Assembly: GCA_045591885.1 (NCBI GenBank)
Contig: JAZNTT010000012.1
Span: forward strand, 1 to 29,846
Origin: Colimorpha_A sp045591885
GTDB lineage: Bacteria > Bacillota > Clostridia > Oscillospirales > CAG-272
Direction of reading: 5' to 3'
DNA length: 29,846 nucleotides
Shown: in pieces, positions 7,316 through 16,352 of the stretch
Layout: each line of letters begins with the position of its first letter
How positions within the stretch are numbered: the first letter of the stretch is position 1
Position numbers and translations under genes: made by a program
The notes under the pieces: model-generated
Told to the model about the DNA's origin: nothing
The model's input: only the letters and a program-made list of their open reading frames with translations
Databases searched by the model: none

Positions 7316-8116
7316 ATGGGATTTTTAACAGGAAAAACAGCTATAATCACGGGCGGAGGATACTCAGTTCTCTCTGACGGCAGATGCGGCTCTATCGGAT
7401 ACGGCATCGCAACCGCTTACGCAAAAGAGGGCGCTAATCTCGTTATCACGGGAAGAAACGTCCCGAAGCTCGAAAAGGCAAAGGAAGAGCTTGAAAAGCT
7501 CTACGGAATAAAGGTTCTCGCTCTTTCGGGCGACATTTCGGCGGGCGCAGACAACAAAGCGACCGCGCAGGCAGTCGTTGACGCGGCTATCAAGGAATTC
7601 GGCAGAATCGACGTGCTTATAAACAACGCTCAGGCATCGGCATCGGGCGTTACTATTCAGGATCACACGACCGAGCAGTTCGATCTTGCTATCTACTCGG
7701 GTCTTTACGCCGCATTCTACTATATGCAGGCGTGCTATCCCCACCTTAAGGAAACTCAGGGAAGCATAATCAACTTCGCATCGGGCGCAGGACTTTTCGG
7801 CAACTACGGTCAGTGCGCTTACGCGGCTGCAAAGGAAGGCATACGCGGTCTGTCGCGCGTTGCGGCAACCGAATGGGCAAAGGACGGCATCAATACGAAC
7901 GTCATCTGTCCTCTCGCTTGGACCGCACAGCTCGAGGGCTTTGAAAAGGCATATCCCGAGGCATTCAAGGCAAACGTAAAAATGCCCCCCGCAGGACACT
8001 TCGGCGATCCCGAGACCGAGATCGGACGCGTCTGCGTTCAGCTCGCCAACCCCGACTTCAAGTATATGAACGGTGAAACGCTCACTCTTGAAGGCGGAAT
8101 GGGACTTCGTCCTTGA
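7316..8116 (+). CDS. short-chain dehydrogenase/reductase with FabI-like glycine loop
   Basis: A 266-residue SDR oxidoreductase; substrate unknown. The Rossmann fold is clear: ITGG at 11-14, the downstream LINNA motif, and the classical catalytic set Ser156, Tyr169 and Lys173 (YAAAK). The cofactor loop is unusual. Instead of TGxxxGxG, ten extra residues precede GSIGYGIA (25-32), which resembles the SIAYGIA loop of FabI enoyl-ACP reductases. FabI, however, uses Y-x6-K, and here the active site is Y-x3-K. The arginine in ITGRN (44-48) hints at NADPH. It is coupled to pdxY (AAAGGAG site inside the pdxY end) and followed by a strong terminator. Confidence 0.88.
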   Translation: MGFLTGKTAIITGGGYSVLSDGRCGSIGYGIATAYAKEGANLVITGRNVPKLEKAKEELEKLYGIKVLALSGDISAGADNKATAQAVVDAAIKEFGRIDVLINNAQASASGVTIQDHTTEQFDLAIYSGLYAAFYYMQACYPHLKETQGSIINFASGAGLFGNYGQCAYAAAKEGIRGLSRVAATEWAKDGINTNVICPLAWTAQLEGFEKAYPEAFKANVKMPPAGHFGDPETEIGRVCVQLANPDFKYMNGETLTLEGGMGLRP

Positions 8117-8128
8117 TTCAATAAACGC

Positions 8129-8154
8129 AAAAAGCACCCGTTCGGGTGCTTTTT
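8129..8154. terminator. bidirectional terminator between the SDR and rluA-type genes
   Basis: AAAAAGCACCC and GGGTGCTTTTT pair perfectly around GTTC. The plus side runs into TTTTATTTTC. It overlaps the last bases of the convergent pseudouridine synthase gene, whose stop is at 8153-8155. Confidence 0.88.
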
Positions 8155-8767
8155 ATTTTCCCCATTCGGGGGAGCTTTCAAATTCCATTTTCTTGCCGTT
8201 TTTCGGGTGCGTGAACGTCAACCGATAGGAATAAAGCATCGTTTCACCCTTACCTCCGCCGTATCGGATATCACCGACGAGGGGAAGCGAGCGCGAGGCG
8301 AACTGTGCTCTTATCTGATGCGTTCTGCCCGTATAGAGCTTGACCGAAACGAGAGCTTGTCCGTTTTCAACCTTTACTGTCTTATAAGAAAGCTTTGCTT
8401 CCTTAACGCCCGCACGTTTACGCTTTACGACGTAGGTCTTGTTTTTCCCTCTGTCGTGATATAATAGATCCGTCAGAACATCCTCGTCCTTTTCGGGTAT
8501 TCCCGAGAGAAGCGCGAGGTATTCCTTTCCCGCGTCGGGCGAGGCAAGTGCCTCCGTGAGCTTGCCCGTCATATCAGGACGCAGCGAATAGACCATAAGT
8601 CCGCCGACGTTTTTGTCGAGCCGATGGACCGTTCCGATATACGCATCGGGCTTGCCGAGCGCTTCTCTTATAAGCGACGGCACAGACTTATCGCCGTCCT
8701 CCGAAATGTACCCGATCGACTTTATAACGACTGCAAGGCAGTCATCGGAATAGAGCATCTCTATCAT
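8153..8767 (-). CDS. RluA-family RNA pseudouridine synthase
   Basis: Isomerises uridine to pseudouridine in rRNA or tRNA; the target site cannot be inferred. At 204 residues it is a compact catalytic domain without an N-terminal S4 domain. The catalytic aspartate is D51 in HRLDKNVGG (usual form HRLDxxTSG), and the second conserved element is YTGRTHQIRAQF. It starts with ATGA overlapping the tgt stop, so it is translationally coupled to tgt. It is the last gene of the miaB-mutS-mutL-tgt run and ends in the shared terminator. Confidence 0.9.
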   Translation of the reverse strand: MIEMLYSDDCLAVVIKSIGYISEDGDKSVPSLIREALGKPDAYIGTVHRLDKNVGGLMVYSLRPDMTGKLTEALASPDAGKEYLALLSGIPEKDEDVLTDLLYHDRGKNKTYVVKRKRAGVKEAKLSYKTVKVENGQALVSVKLYTGRTHQIRAQFASRSLPLVGDIRYGGGKGETMLYSYRLTFTHPKNGKKMEFESSPEWGK

Positions 8768-9939
8768 TGTACAGGTGTACCGAGACGCTCGATATTTTCA
8801 CGGTAGAAGCTTTCAAATCTTCCCTCGTCGAGCGCGTCTCTTATTTTCTGCATAAGGTCGTTATAGAAATAGAGGTTGTGAAGCACGCAAAGACGCATTC
8901 CAAGCATTTCGTCAACCTTTAATAGATGGCGTATATACGCTCTGCTATAACTGCGGCAAGCAGGGCAGTTACAGCTTTCCGAGATCGGACGCGCGTCCAT
9001 CTTGAAGCGCTGATTCAGTATCGTCAGCTTACCCTCCCAGGTGAAGAGGTTTCCGTGACGCGCGTTACGGCTCGGCATTACGCAGTCAAAGAAATCGACT
9101 CCTCTGCGTACCGCCTCAAGAATGTTCTGCGGCGTGCCGACACCCATAAGATAGCGCGGCTTGTTTATCGGCATATGCGGCTCGACCTCGTCGATCGTCG
9201 CGTACATTTCCTCCGCCGTCTCACCTACGGCAAGACCGCCGATGGCGTAGCCGTCGCAGTCAAGCTCAGCAATTCGCTTCATGTGGTTTACGCGTAGGTC
9301 CATATAGGTACAGCCCTGGTTTATACCGAAAAGGAGCTGGTTCTTATTAATCGTTTCGGGAAGCGAGTTAAGACGCTTCATCTCCGCCTGGCATCTCTGA
9401 AGCCAACGGAACGTACGGTCGCAGGAGTCCTTCGCATAGCGGTATTCAGCAGGGTTAGCCACGCACTCGTCGAACGCCATAGCGATGGTCGATGCGAGGT
9501 TAGACTGTATCTGCATCGACTCCTCGGGGCCCATAAATATCTTCTTACCGTCGATATGGGAATTGAAGGTAACGCCCTCCTCCTTTATCTTGCGGTGCTT
9601 CGCAAGGGAGAATACCTGGAATCCGCCCGAGTCGGTAAGGACGGGGCGATCCCAGTTGAAGAACTTGTGGATTCCGCCCATATCGTGTATAAGGCGGTCA
9701 CCGGGGCGAATGTGCAGGTGATAGGTGTTCGAAAGCTCTACCTGACAGCCGATCTCGCGGAGGTCGTCCGGCGATACCCCGCCGCGGATCGCCGCGCAGG
9801 TGCCGACGTTCATAAATACAGGGGTCTGAACCGTGCCGTGAACCGTCTCAAAGGTTCCTCTGCGCGTTCTGCCCTCTTGCTTCAAAAGTGTAAATTTTGC
9901 CATTTTTCTCTCATTTCCGTCGGGAAAACAGCCCGACAT
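8764..9939 (-). CDS. tgt: queuine/preQ1 tRNA-guanine transglycosylase
   Basis: Exchanges G34 of GUN-anticodon tRNAs (Asp, Asn, His, Tyr) for preQ1 on the queuosine pathway. In the 391-residue form D103 (TDSGGFQVFSL) is the general acid/base, D285 (DFFDCVMPSRNARHG) is the nucleophile, and C323, C325, C328 and H354 form the zinc site, with the same spacing as Z. mobilis Tgt. Two starts are possible. The ATG at 9939 has GGAG 9 bases upstream. The ATG at 9903 (MAKFTLLKQEG) fits the family N-terminus better but has only a weak GAGAG site. It is coupled to the pseudouridine synthase gene. A 237-base gap with a repeat separates it from mutL. Confidence 0.96.
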   Translation of the reverse strand: MSGCFPDGNERKMAKFTLLKQEGRTRRGTFETVHGTVQTPVFMNVGTCAAIRGGVSPDDLREIGCQVELSNTYHLHIRPGDRLIHDMGGIHKFFNWDRPVLTDSGGFQVFSLAKHRKIKEEGVTFNSHIDGKKIFMGPEESMQIQSNLASTIAMAFDECVANPAEYRYAKDSCDRTFRWLQRCQAEMKRLNSLPETINKNQLLFGINQGCTYMDLRVNHMKRIAELDCDGYAIGGLAVGETAEEMYATIDEVEPHMPINKPRYLMGVGTPQNILEAVRRGVDFFDCVMPSRNARHGNLFTWEGKLTILNQRFKMDARPISESCNCPACRSYSRAYIRHLLKVDEMLGMRLCVLHNLYFYNDLMQKIRDALDEGRFESFYRENIERLGTPVQ

Positions 9940-10034
9940 TTTTATTTTCTCCGCGAAAACAGCGCGGGAAGTTTTTTATTTTTTTGCTATGTGAATCTCT
10001 ATCGCGCATTTTGAAAGCACCGCGTAACGCTCTT

Positions 10035-10132
10035 GTAGGGCGGGGGCTTGCTCCCGCCGCACAAAAACAATGTTACTTTTTCGAGCGACAAATGGTCGCT
10101 CGTACAACGGCGGGAGCAAGCCCCCGCCCTAC
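10035..10132. repeat. MITE-like hairpin repeat, copy 1 (mutL-tgt gap)
   Basis: A 98-base element with 25-bp perfect terminal inverted repeats: GTAGGGCGGGGGCTTGCTCC... (10035-10059) and its complement (10108-10132). Inside are CAAAAACAATGTTACTTTTT and an 8-bp hairpin, CGAGCGAC/GTCGCTCG (10082-10102). The second full copy is at 14790-14884. It fills most of the mutL-tgt gap and could act as a processing site or attenuator within the operon. Confidence 0.9.
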
Positions 10133-10176
10133 GGTGTGGCGATATATTTTCAGTGTCAAACAGTTCCGCAACAGAA

Positions 10177-12150
10177 TTAATTGCGTTCGAACTGCCTTTC
10201 AAACTCGCTCTTTGTCATTTCAAAGGCGACGGGGCGTCCGTGCGGACAGAAGCGGATATTCGGGTTGACTATGACCTGCTCGGCGATCCAGCGGATATTT
10301 TCGGGACTGTCCTCGCGTCCGCCCTTGACTGCCGCTTTACATGACGCTTGATAGAGTGCCTTTTCGTAGAAAGCGTCGCGTCCGATCTTAAGGTCACCGT
10401 GACCGTCACTGAGGCGCGATGCCATCTCAGCGAACATCGTTACCGCCTGCGCGTCATTAAGCCCCGACGGGTACTGCATCAGATCCACGCCATTTTCGCC
10501 CTCGACAAAGTCGAAGCCGAGCTTGAGAAGCTCATCTCGGTACTCGTCACACGCCGCCATTTCCTCTGACGTGAGCGGCACGTTCACCGGGAACAAAAGG
10601 AGCTGCGATACGGGGTCGAGCGACGACATATTCGCGCGCATTTTTTCAAACAAGACGCGCTCGTGTGCCGCGTGCTTGTCAATTATCATCATTTTATTTT
10701 CAAGCTCGACGAAAACGTAGGTGTTGAACATAACGCCTGCGATCTTGAAAAATGGTGTCGAAATCGGCTCGTTAGGTGCATTTTTCGGCTCATTTTGAGC
10801 AGTTTTCGGCTCGTTAAGCGTCACTTTCGGTGCGCTTTCGGGCGCTGTTATCGGATCAACCACCGCCGGGCGCTCGATAAATGTCGGGCGCGGCTCGGGT
10901 GCAGAGGAAGGTATCGGTGCCTTCTTGACCTCGGTCTCCCACGGCATAAGTATCGGCTTCGGTACTGCGACTTCAATTTCGGGAAGCACGGTCTTTTCCT
11001 CTACCGGCACCGTTATCTGCTCGTATTTTCTATTCAGGCGTTCCTTTTCCGATGCGATCGCCTCTGCCTCCGCCTCGGTATCCGTTTTCATCGTCAACAC
11101 GTCTTGATACAGCTTATAGCTGTCGCCCGTAAGCTTGGTCTGACCCATCGTCGGGCGGTCGATTCCGTTCATAAGCGTATTTCTTACCGCGCAGTAGACT
11201 GCGTTGAATATCGGCTTATCGTTCGAGAATTTGACCTCCAACTTCTGCGGATGTACGTTTACGTCGACGAACGCGGGATTTACCGTTATCGCAAGCACGC
11301 AGGACGGAAATTTATCCGACGGAATGTATGACGAAAACGCCTGCTCGAGTGCCGCCGACGCGGTACCGCATCTTATATATCTGCCGTTTATGAAGAAGTT
11401 TTCGGCGCCTCTGTTTCCGCGCACGTTATCAGGTGTACCGATAACGCCCTCGACCTCGACTCCGTCGGTCATATCGTGCACCTTGACGGTCTTTTTTGCG
11501 AAGTCACGTCCGAGGACTGCGTATATGACGTTGACAAGCGAATTATCGCCCGCCGTCTGGAAGCGCAGGTTGCCGTCGGCGATAAACTTGAATGCGATAT
11601 CGGGGCGCGAAAGCGCCATCTTTTCCATTACCGCGCTGACCGCCGCCGTTTCCGACGCGTCACGCTTTAAGAACTTGCGTCTTGCGGGAACGTTTGAAAA
11701 AAGCTCTTCGACGATAATCGTCGTACCGTAAGGGCATCCGCTTTCCTCGCAGGAAATTATATTTCCGCCCTCGCTCGTTACCATAACGCCGAGCTCGGAA
11801 TCCTTCGTTCTCGTCATTATTCTCATTTTAGACACCGACGATATTGCGGCAAGCGCCTCGCCTCGGAAGCCGAGGGTAACGATACCGTCAAGGTCGGATG
11901 CGTCCTTTATCTTACTCGTCGCGTGGCGGCGGGTACAGATAAGGGCGTCCTCCTTTGACATTCCGCATCCGTTGTCGGTTATACGCATGAGCGACACGCC
12001 GCCGTTTTTTATCTCGGCGGTTATTTGCGTCGCACCTGCGTCTATACTGTTTTCAAGCAGCTCCTTTATCGCCGAGGCGGGGCGTTCAACGACCTCGCCT
12101 GCCGCGATAAGATTCGCGACCTGACTGTCAAGAAGATTTATCTTCTGCAT
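10177..12150 (-). CDS. mutL: DNA mismatch repair protein MutL (endonuclease type)
   Basis: Couples MutS mismatch recognition to strand incision. It has 657 residues. The N-terminal GHKL ATPase has IAAGEVVERPASAIKELLEN (15-34, catalytic Glu33), DNGCG (59-63) and GFRGEAL (94-100). A Pro/Glu/Asn-rich linker (about 395-470) contains three NEPK/NEP repeats. The C-terminal endonuclease domain has D491-K-H-A-A-H-E497...E502, fitting DQHA(x)2E(x)4E with Lys for Gln. The late metal-binding motifs CKAAVKGG and CPHGRP also appear. Hence nicking-competent MutL, as expected without MutH. It starts 11 bases after the mutS stop with AAAGGAAA as ribosome site. miaA, a common 3' neighbour, is absent. Confidence 0.97.
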   Translation of the reverse strand: MQKINLLDSQVANLIAAGEVVERPASAIKELLENSIDAGATQITAEIKNGGVSLMRITDNGCGMSKEDALICTRRHATSKIKDASDLDGIVTLGFRGEALAAISSVSKMRIMTRTKDSELGVMVTSEGGNIISCEESGCPYGTTIIVEELFSNVPARRKFLKRDASETAAVSAVMEKMALSRPDIAFKFIADGNLRFQTAGDNSLVNVIYAVLGRDFAKKTVKVHDMTDGVEVEGVIGTPDNVRGNRGAENFFINGRYIRCGTASAALEQAFSSYIPSDKFPSCVLAITVNPAFVDVNVHPQKLEVKFSNDKPIFNAVYCAVRNTLMNGIDRPTMGQTKLTGDSYKLYQDVLTMKTDTEAEAEAIASEKERLNRKYEQITVPVEEKTVLPEIEVAVPKPILMPWETEVKKAPIPSSAPEPRPTFIERPAVVDPITAPESAPKVTLNEPKTAQNEPKNAPNEPISTPFFKIAGVMFNTYVFVELENKMMIIDKHAAHERVLFEKMRANMSSLDPVSQLLLFPVNVPLTSEEMAACDEYRDELLKLGFDFVEGENGVDLMQYPSGLNDAQAVTMFAEMASRLSDGHGDLKIGRDAFYEKALYQASCKAAVKGGREDSPENIRWIAEQVIVNPNIRFCPHGRPVAFEMTKSEFERQFERN

Positions 12151-12161
12151 ATTATTTTCCT

Positions 12162-14732
12162 TTATTTTGCTATCTTTTTAAGCTCGGAGAGGACATTCAG
12201 CGCTTCGATCGGCGTAAGCAGGTTAAGGTCGAGATTAAGAAGCTTTTCTCTTACCTCGTCCGCCTTATAGTCGTCGAAGGTTATCGTGTTATCGCGTCCC
12301 TTATACTCGGCGGGGTGCGCGTTTTCTGCCGTCAGCTGACTTAAAACTTCCTTTGCGCGTCTGATTACCTCATTCGGTACTCCTGCGAGCTTTGCGACCT
12401 CTATACCGTAGCTGTCGTCGGTCGCGCCTCTTACGATTTTACGAAGGAAGGTAATATCGTCGCCCTTTTTCTTCGCGGCAATATTATAGTTTACGACGCC
12501 CGTCATTTCCTTTTCAAGGACGGTAAGCTCGTGATAGTGCGTTGCGAACATCGTCTTTGCACCGAGCTTTTTGCCTGCCGTATATTCCGCGACTGCGCGT
12601 GCGATGCTCATTCCGTCGAAGGTCGAGGTGCCTCTGCCTATCTCGTCGTAGATGATAAGACTTCTGCTCGTTGCGTTTTTGAGGATATACGCGACCTCGT
12701 TCATTTCGAGCATAAAGGTTGACGTACCCGATGCGAGATCGTCCGATGCGCCGACGCGCGTGAATATCTTATCTACGATACCGATCCTCGCTTCCTTTGC
12801 GGGAACGAAAGAGCCGATCTGCGCCATCAGCGTGATGATGGCGACCTGTCTCATGTAGGTCGATTTACCTGCCATGTTCGGGCCTGTGATGAGCGCGAGG
12901 CGGTTATGGTTCGTATCGAGAAGAGTATCGTTCGGAACAAAATATCCGTCCTTAGTATACTGTTCAACGACGGGGTGGCGTCCCTCTTTTATTACTATTG
13001 CGTTACCGTATTCGATCTCGGGGCAGGTGTAATCATTGCGCACTGCGACGTCGGCAAGCGATACGTAGCAGTCGAGCTTCGCAAGCAGCGATGCGGTCTG
13101 CTGTACACGCTTAATTTCGGAAGCAATTCTATCGCGTATCTGCGTGAACAGCTCGTATTCAAGTGCGTTAAGCTTGTCCGATGCGCCGAGGATAAGTCCC
13201 TCTTTTTCCTTAAGCTCCTCGGTTATGAAGCGCTCGGCGTTGACGAGCGTTTGTTTTCTTATGTAGCGGTCGGGGACCTCGCCTAAATTCGATTTCGTGA
13301 CCTCTATATAGTAACCGAAGACGCGGTTGAACGCGACCTTGAGATTTTTGATTCCCGTTGCTTCCCTTTCGGCTTCGGCGATCTTCTCGATGTAGCTCTT
13401 GCCGTTATGTACGATCTCGTAAAGCTCGTCCGCCTCGGGATTGAAGCCGCGGCGGATAAAGCCGCCCTCGCGGAGCGAGAAGGGGGGATCTTCCTTTATC
13501 GAGCGCTCAATGAGGTCTCTTATATCGGAAAGGGTATCGAGATGAAGATGTATATCGGAAAGCTCCTCGCTTACAAAATTCGCGGTAAGCTCCTTGATGT
13601 CGGGAATGAGCGACGCGGTCGCCGCGATCGCGCGAAGGTCCTTTGCGTTCGCAGTGCCGTAGACGAGCTTCGTCATAAGGCGGTCGAGGTCGAGAATGTG
13701 AGAAAGGCACTCACCCAGCTCCTCGCGTGCCATAAAGTTCGACACAAGCTCCGCAACGGCTCTCTGACGGCGTCCGATCTTATTCGCATTCACAAGCGGC
13801 TGCTCTACCCATCGGCGGAGCATTCTCGCGCCTGCCGAGGTACTCGTGCGGTCGAGGACCGAAAGGAGCGAGCCCTTTTTGTCCTTACTTCTCATCGTTT
13901 CGCAAAGCTCTAAGTTTCGTCTCGTTGCGACGTCAAGCTCGAGGTATTCGCCGTTCTGATAGAATTTAAGTCCCGACACGTTCGCGGTATCGGTTTTTTG
14001 CGTGTCGGTGACGTATCGGAGAAGCGCGCCGATGGCACATACCGTCTCGCGGCTTCTTTCCTTTGCCTCGTACGCCTGCGAGCCGAACTGCTTCGTTACG
14101 CTTGCGAGACATCCGTTATAGCCGAAAAGCTCACTCATATCGCGTCCGACGTAGGCACCAAGTCGGTTATTTACGAAAAACTCGACATCGGGAAGCTCAC
14201 GTAGGGGCTTATTTACCATTACCTCTTTCGGTAAGAATTTTGCAAGCTCGTTTACGACGCTGTCCGGCTGATACGTATCGAAGCTCGTTGCCGTCATTTC
14301 GCCCGTCGAGACGTCGAAGAAGCAGATCGCCGCGCTTTCGTTTACGCAGATGGCGCAGAGGTAGTTATTCTTCGAGTCGTCGAGCTGAGTATTGTCGATC
14401 ACCGTACCCGGCGTTACGACGCGGACTATATCGCGCTTGACGATTTTCGACGTTGACGTCGCAGGATCCTCCATCTGCTCGCAGACGACAACCTTATAGC
14501 CCTTTGACACAAGTCTTCCGATATAGGTGTCGGCGGCGTGGAACGGAACTCCGCACATCGGTGCGCGCTCCTTTTCGCCGCAGGCGCGGCCGGTCAAAGT
14601 CAGTTCAAGCTCGCGCGACGCCGTCTTTGCATCGTCGAAGAACATTTCGTAAAAGTCTCCGAGGCGGTAGAAGAGGATCGCGTCCTGATAGCGCTTTTTT
14701 ATTTCCAGGTATTGTTCCATCATTGGAGTCAT
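12162..14732 (-). CDS. mutS: DNA mismatch repair ATPase MutS
   Basis: Recognises mismatches and small loops and recruits MutL. It has 856 residues, full length. The mismatch-reading Phe-x-Glu is F27-Y28-E29 in LGDFYEMFF. The ABC ATPase has the P-loop GPNMAGKST (617-625), the Walker B segment DEIGRGTSTFDG, and the ATHYHEL switch. The ATG has AAGGAG 9 bases upstream. No good promoter lies in the 165-base gap to miaB, which contains repeat copy 2, so transcription probably comes from the miaB promoter. Confidence 0.98.
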   Translation of the reverse strand: MTPMMEQYLEIKKRYQDAILFYRLGDFYEMFFDDAKTASRELELTLTGRACGEKERAPMCGVPFHAADTYIGRLVSKGYKVVVCEQMEDPATSTSKIVKRDIVRVVTPGTVIDNTQLDDSKNNYLCAICVNESAAICFFDVSTGEMTATSFDTYQPDSVVNELAKFLPKEVMVNKPLRELPDVEFFVNNRLGAYVGRDMSELFGYNGCLASVTKQFGSQAYEAKERSRETVCAIGALLRYVTDTQKTDTANVSGLKFYQNGEYLELDVATRRNLELCETMRSKDKKGSLLSVLDRTSTSAGARMLRRWVEQPLVNANKIGRRQRAVAELVSNFMAREELGECLSHILDLDRLMTKLVYGTANAKDLRAIAATASLIPDIKELTANFVSEELSDIHLHLDTLSDIRDLIERSIKEDPPFSLREGGFIRRGFNPEADELYEIVHNGKSYIEKIAEAEREATGIKNLKVAFNRVFGYYIEVTKSNLGEVPDRYIRKQTLVNAERFITEELKEKEGLILGASDKLNALEYELFTQIRDRIASEIKRVQQTASLLAKLDCYVSLADVAVRNDYTCPEIEYGNAIVIKEGRHPVVEQYTKDGYFVPNDTLLDTNHNRLALITGPNMAGKSTYMRQVAIITLMAQIGSFVPAKEARIGIVDKIFTRVGASDDLASGTSTFMLEMNEVAYILKNATSRSLIIYDEIGRGTSTFDGMSIARAVAEYTAGKKLGAKTMFATHYHELTVLEKEMTGVVNYNIAAKKKGDDITFLRKIVRGATDDSYGIEVAKLAGVPNEVIRRAKEVLSQLTAENAHPAEYKGRDNTITFDDYKADEVREKLLNLDLNLLTPIEALNVLSELKKIAK

Positions 14733-14789
14733 GGTATTTTTCTCCTTGTGGGTTAGAATAGAGAGGTATAAGCTTTTATTGAACTTGTT

Positions 14790-14884
14790 GTAGGGCGGGG
14801 GCTTGCTCCCGCCGCAGCAGGTCGCAAACGACCTGCTGAAAAAGTAACATTGTTTGTATCGGCGGGAGCAACCCCCCGCCCTAC
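14790..14884. repeat. MITE-like hairpin repeat, copy 2 (miaB-mutS gap)
   Basis: A 95-base element with the same 25-bp terminal repeats as copy 1; the right arm has one change (G to C). The core is inverted relative to copy 1, reading AAAAAGTAACATTGTTTG. The internal hairpin differs: CAGCAGGTCG/CGACCTGCTG (14815-14838) in place of CGAGCGAC. The hairpin arm GCAGGTC...GACCTGC is also found at 17076-17095. Confidence 0.9.
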
Positions 14885-14897
14885 GGTGTGATCGCCG

Positions 14898-16316
14898 TTA
14901 AACCAACTCACCTGTCAGGCAATAGGTATCGGCGGTGATTATCTTCACGTTTGCGAACGTTCCAATAAGGGAATCGTCGCCTTCGAAATGGACAAGGCGG
15001 TTTTTCTCGTTTCGTCCCGTGAGCATTTTCTCGTCGGTCTTGCTTCGTCCCTCGACGAGGACTCGCTCACGCTTGCCGACGTATTCGTTATTCTTTTCAA
15101 GCGAAATGCGGTTTTGCGTTTCAAGAAGCCGTGCAAAACGCTCCTTCTTTACGGAATCGGGTATCTGCTCCATCGTTTCGGCGGGTGTACCGCGGCGGAT
15201 CGAGTAGATAAACGAGAAGAACGCGTCGTATCTTACCGCCTCCAGCATTGAAAGCGTATCCGAGAAGTCCTCCTCCGTTTCGGTCGGGAAGCCGACTATA
15301 ATGTCTGTTGAGAGTGCTATATCGGGTATTTTTTCCTTCATATACCCGATGAGCGAGAGGTAGGTCTCGCGTCCGTAATGTCGGTTCATTTTATGCAATA
15401 TCGCGTCCGAGCCTGACTGCAAGGGCAGGTGGAACTGCTTTACTATCTTCGGCTGACAGTCATCTCCGCAATTTTCTGCGATAACGTCGATAAGCTTATG
15501 GCTTGCGTCCTTCGGGTGGCTTGTCATAAATCGTATCCAATAGTCACCCTTTATTTTACATATGTCTGAAAGCAGGTCGGAAAAGCCGTAGTCGTCGTAC
15601 AGACCTTTACCGTAGGAATTTACGTTCTGACCGAGCAGGGTTATCTCCTTACAGCCGTTTTTCACAAGCTCCTCAACCTCTGCAAGTATATTCTCTCGGC
15701 AGCGGCTTCGCTCGCGTCCGCGGACGTAAGGAACGACGCAGTAGGTACAGAAGTTATTACATCCGTTCATTATACTTACCCAGCCCTTGAAGCTGCTTTC
15801 GCGGCTGACGGGCATTTTTTCGGGTATCGAATAATTCTCGTCGGGGTAAAATACTCTTTTGCGCTTACGCATTGATTCGGCAAGGTAGAAGGGAAATTTT
15901 TCGTGGCTTCCCGTGCCGAAGAGGAAATCGACGTAGGGGTATTTGTTTTTTATGTCGTTAAGTCGGTGCTCCTGTGCGACCATACAGCCGCAGATACCGA
16001 TGCGAAGGTCGGGGTTTTGTGCCTTAAGATGCTTGAGCTGTCCCGTTATCGAGAGCGCCTTCAGCTCCGCATGTTCTCTGACTGCACAGGTGTTATAGAG
16101 GATAAGCGATGCTTTTTCCTCGCTGTCGACCTTTTCGTAGCCCATAAGAATCGCCATTCCCATATATCTTTCGCTATCTGCCTCGTTCTGCTGACAGCCG
16201 AAGGTTCTTATAAAGACGCCCGGGCGTTTTCCGTTTTTATCATAATAGGCATCTGTCATTTTTTTAACGTACTTTACGTCGGGCGACGATGCGTCGAATT
16301 CAGTTCTGTATATCAT
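14898..16316 (-). CDS. miaB: tRNA-2-methylthio-N6-dimethylallyladenosine synthase
   Basis: Radical-SAM methylthiotransferase that adds a 2-methylthio group to i6A37 of tRNAs. In the 472-residue form the N-terminal auxiliary [4Fe-4S] cysteines are C41 (FGCQQNEADSE), C77 (NTCAVREHAE) and C111 (GICGCM). The radical-SAM cluster is C186-x3-C190-x2-C193 (GCNNFCTYC), and a TRAM-type RNA-binding end follows. The frame is open to an ATG at 16391, but that lies upstream of the -35 box of the clear promoter at 16353-16381, so I place the start at 16316 (MIYRTEFD) with GGGA about 11 bases before it. It is the first gene of the miaB-mutS-mutL-tgt-rluA run. Confidence 0.95.
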   Translation of the reverse strand: MIYRTEFDASSPDVKYVKKMTDAYYDKNGKRPGVFIRTFGCQQNEADSERYMGMAILMGYEKVDSEEKASLILYNTCAVREHAELKALSITGQLKHLKAQNPDLRIGICGCMVAQEHRLNDIKNKYPYVDFLFGTGSHEKFPFYLAESMRKRKRVFYPDENYSIPEKMPVSRESSFKGWVSIMNGCNNFCTYCVVPYVRGRERSRCRENILAEVEELVKNGCKEITLLGQNVNSYGKGLYDDYGFSDLLSDICKIKGDYWIRFMTSHPKDASHKLIDVIAENCGDDCQPKIVKQFHLPLQSGSDAILHKMNRHYGRETYLSLIGYMKEKIPDIALSTDIIVGFPTETEEDFSDTLSMLEAVRYDAFFSFIYSIRRGTPAETMEQIPDSVKKERFARLLETQNRISLEKNNEYVGKRERVLVEGRSKTDEKMLTGRNEKNRLVHFEGDDSLIGTFANVKIITADTYCLTGELV

Positions 16317-16352
16317 AGAGCATATTTTCCCATAATAATAGTTTATTATATT

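Noticed and set aside
7364..8137. Long minus-strand frame antisense to the SDR gene, and similar long antisense frames opposite pepF and metH
   Set aside because: These are mirror frames produced by the codon bias of the real genes. They have Arg/Val/Cys-rich composition and no ribosome sites.
10035..10132. Simple intrinsic terminator after mutL
   Set aside because: The same sequence with 25-bp terminal repeats occurs at 14790-14884 in another gap, so it is primarily a dispersed repeat. A termination effect is possible but secondary.
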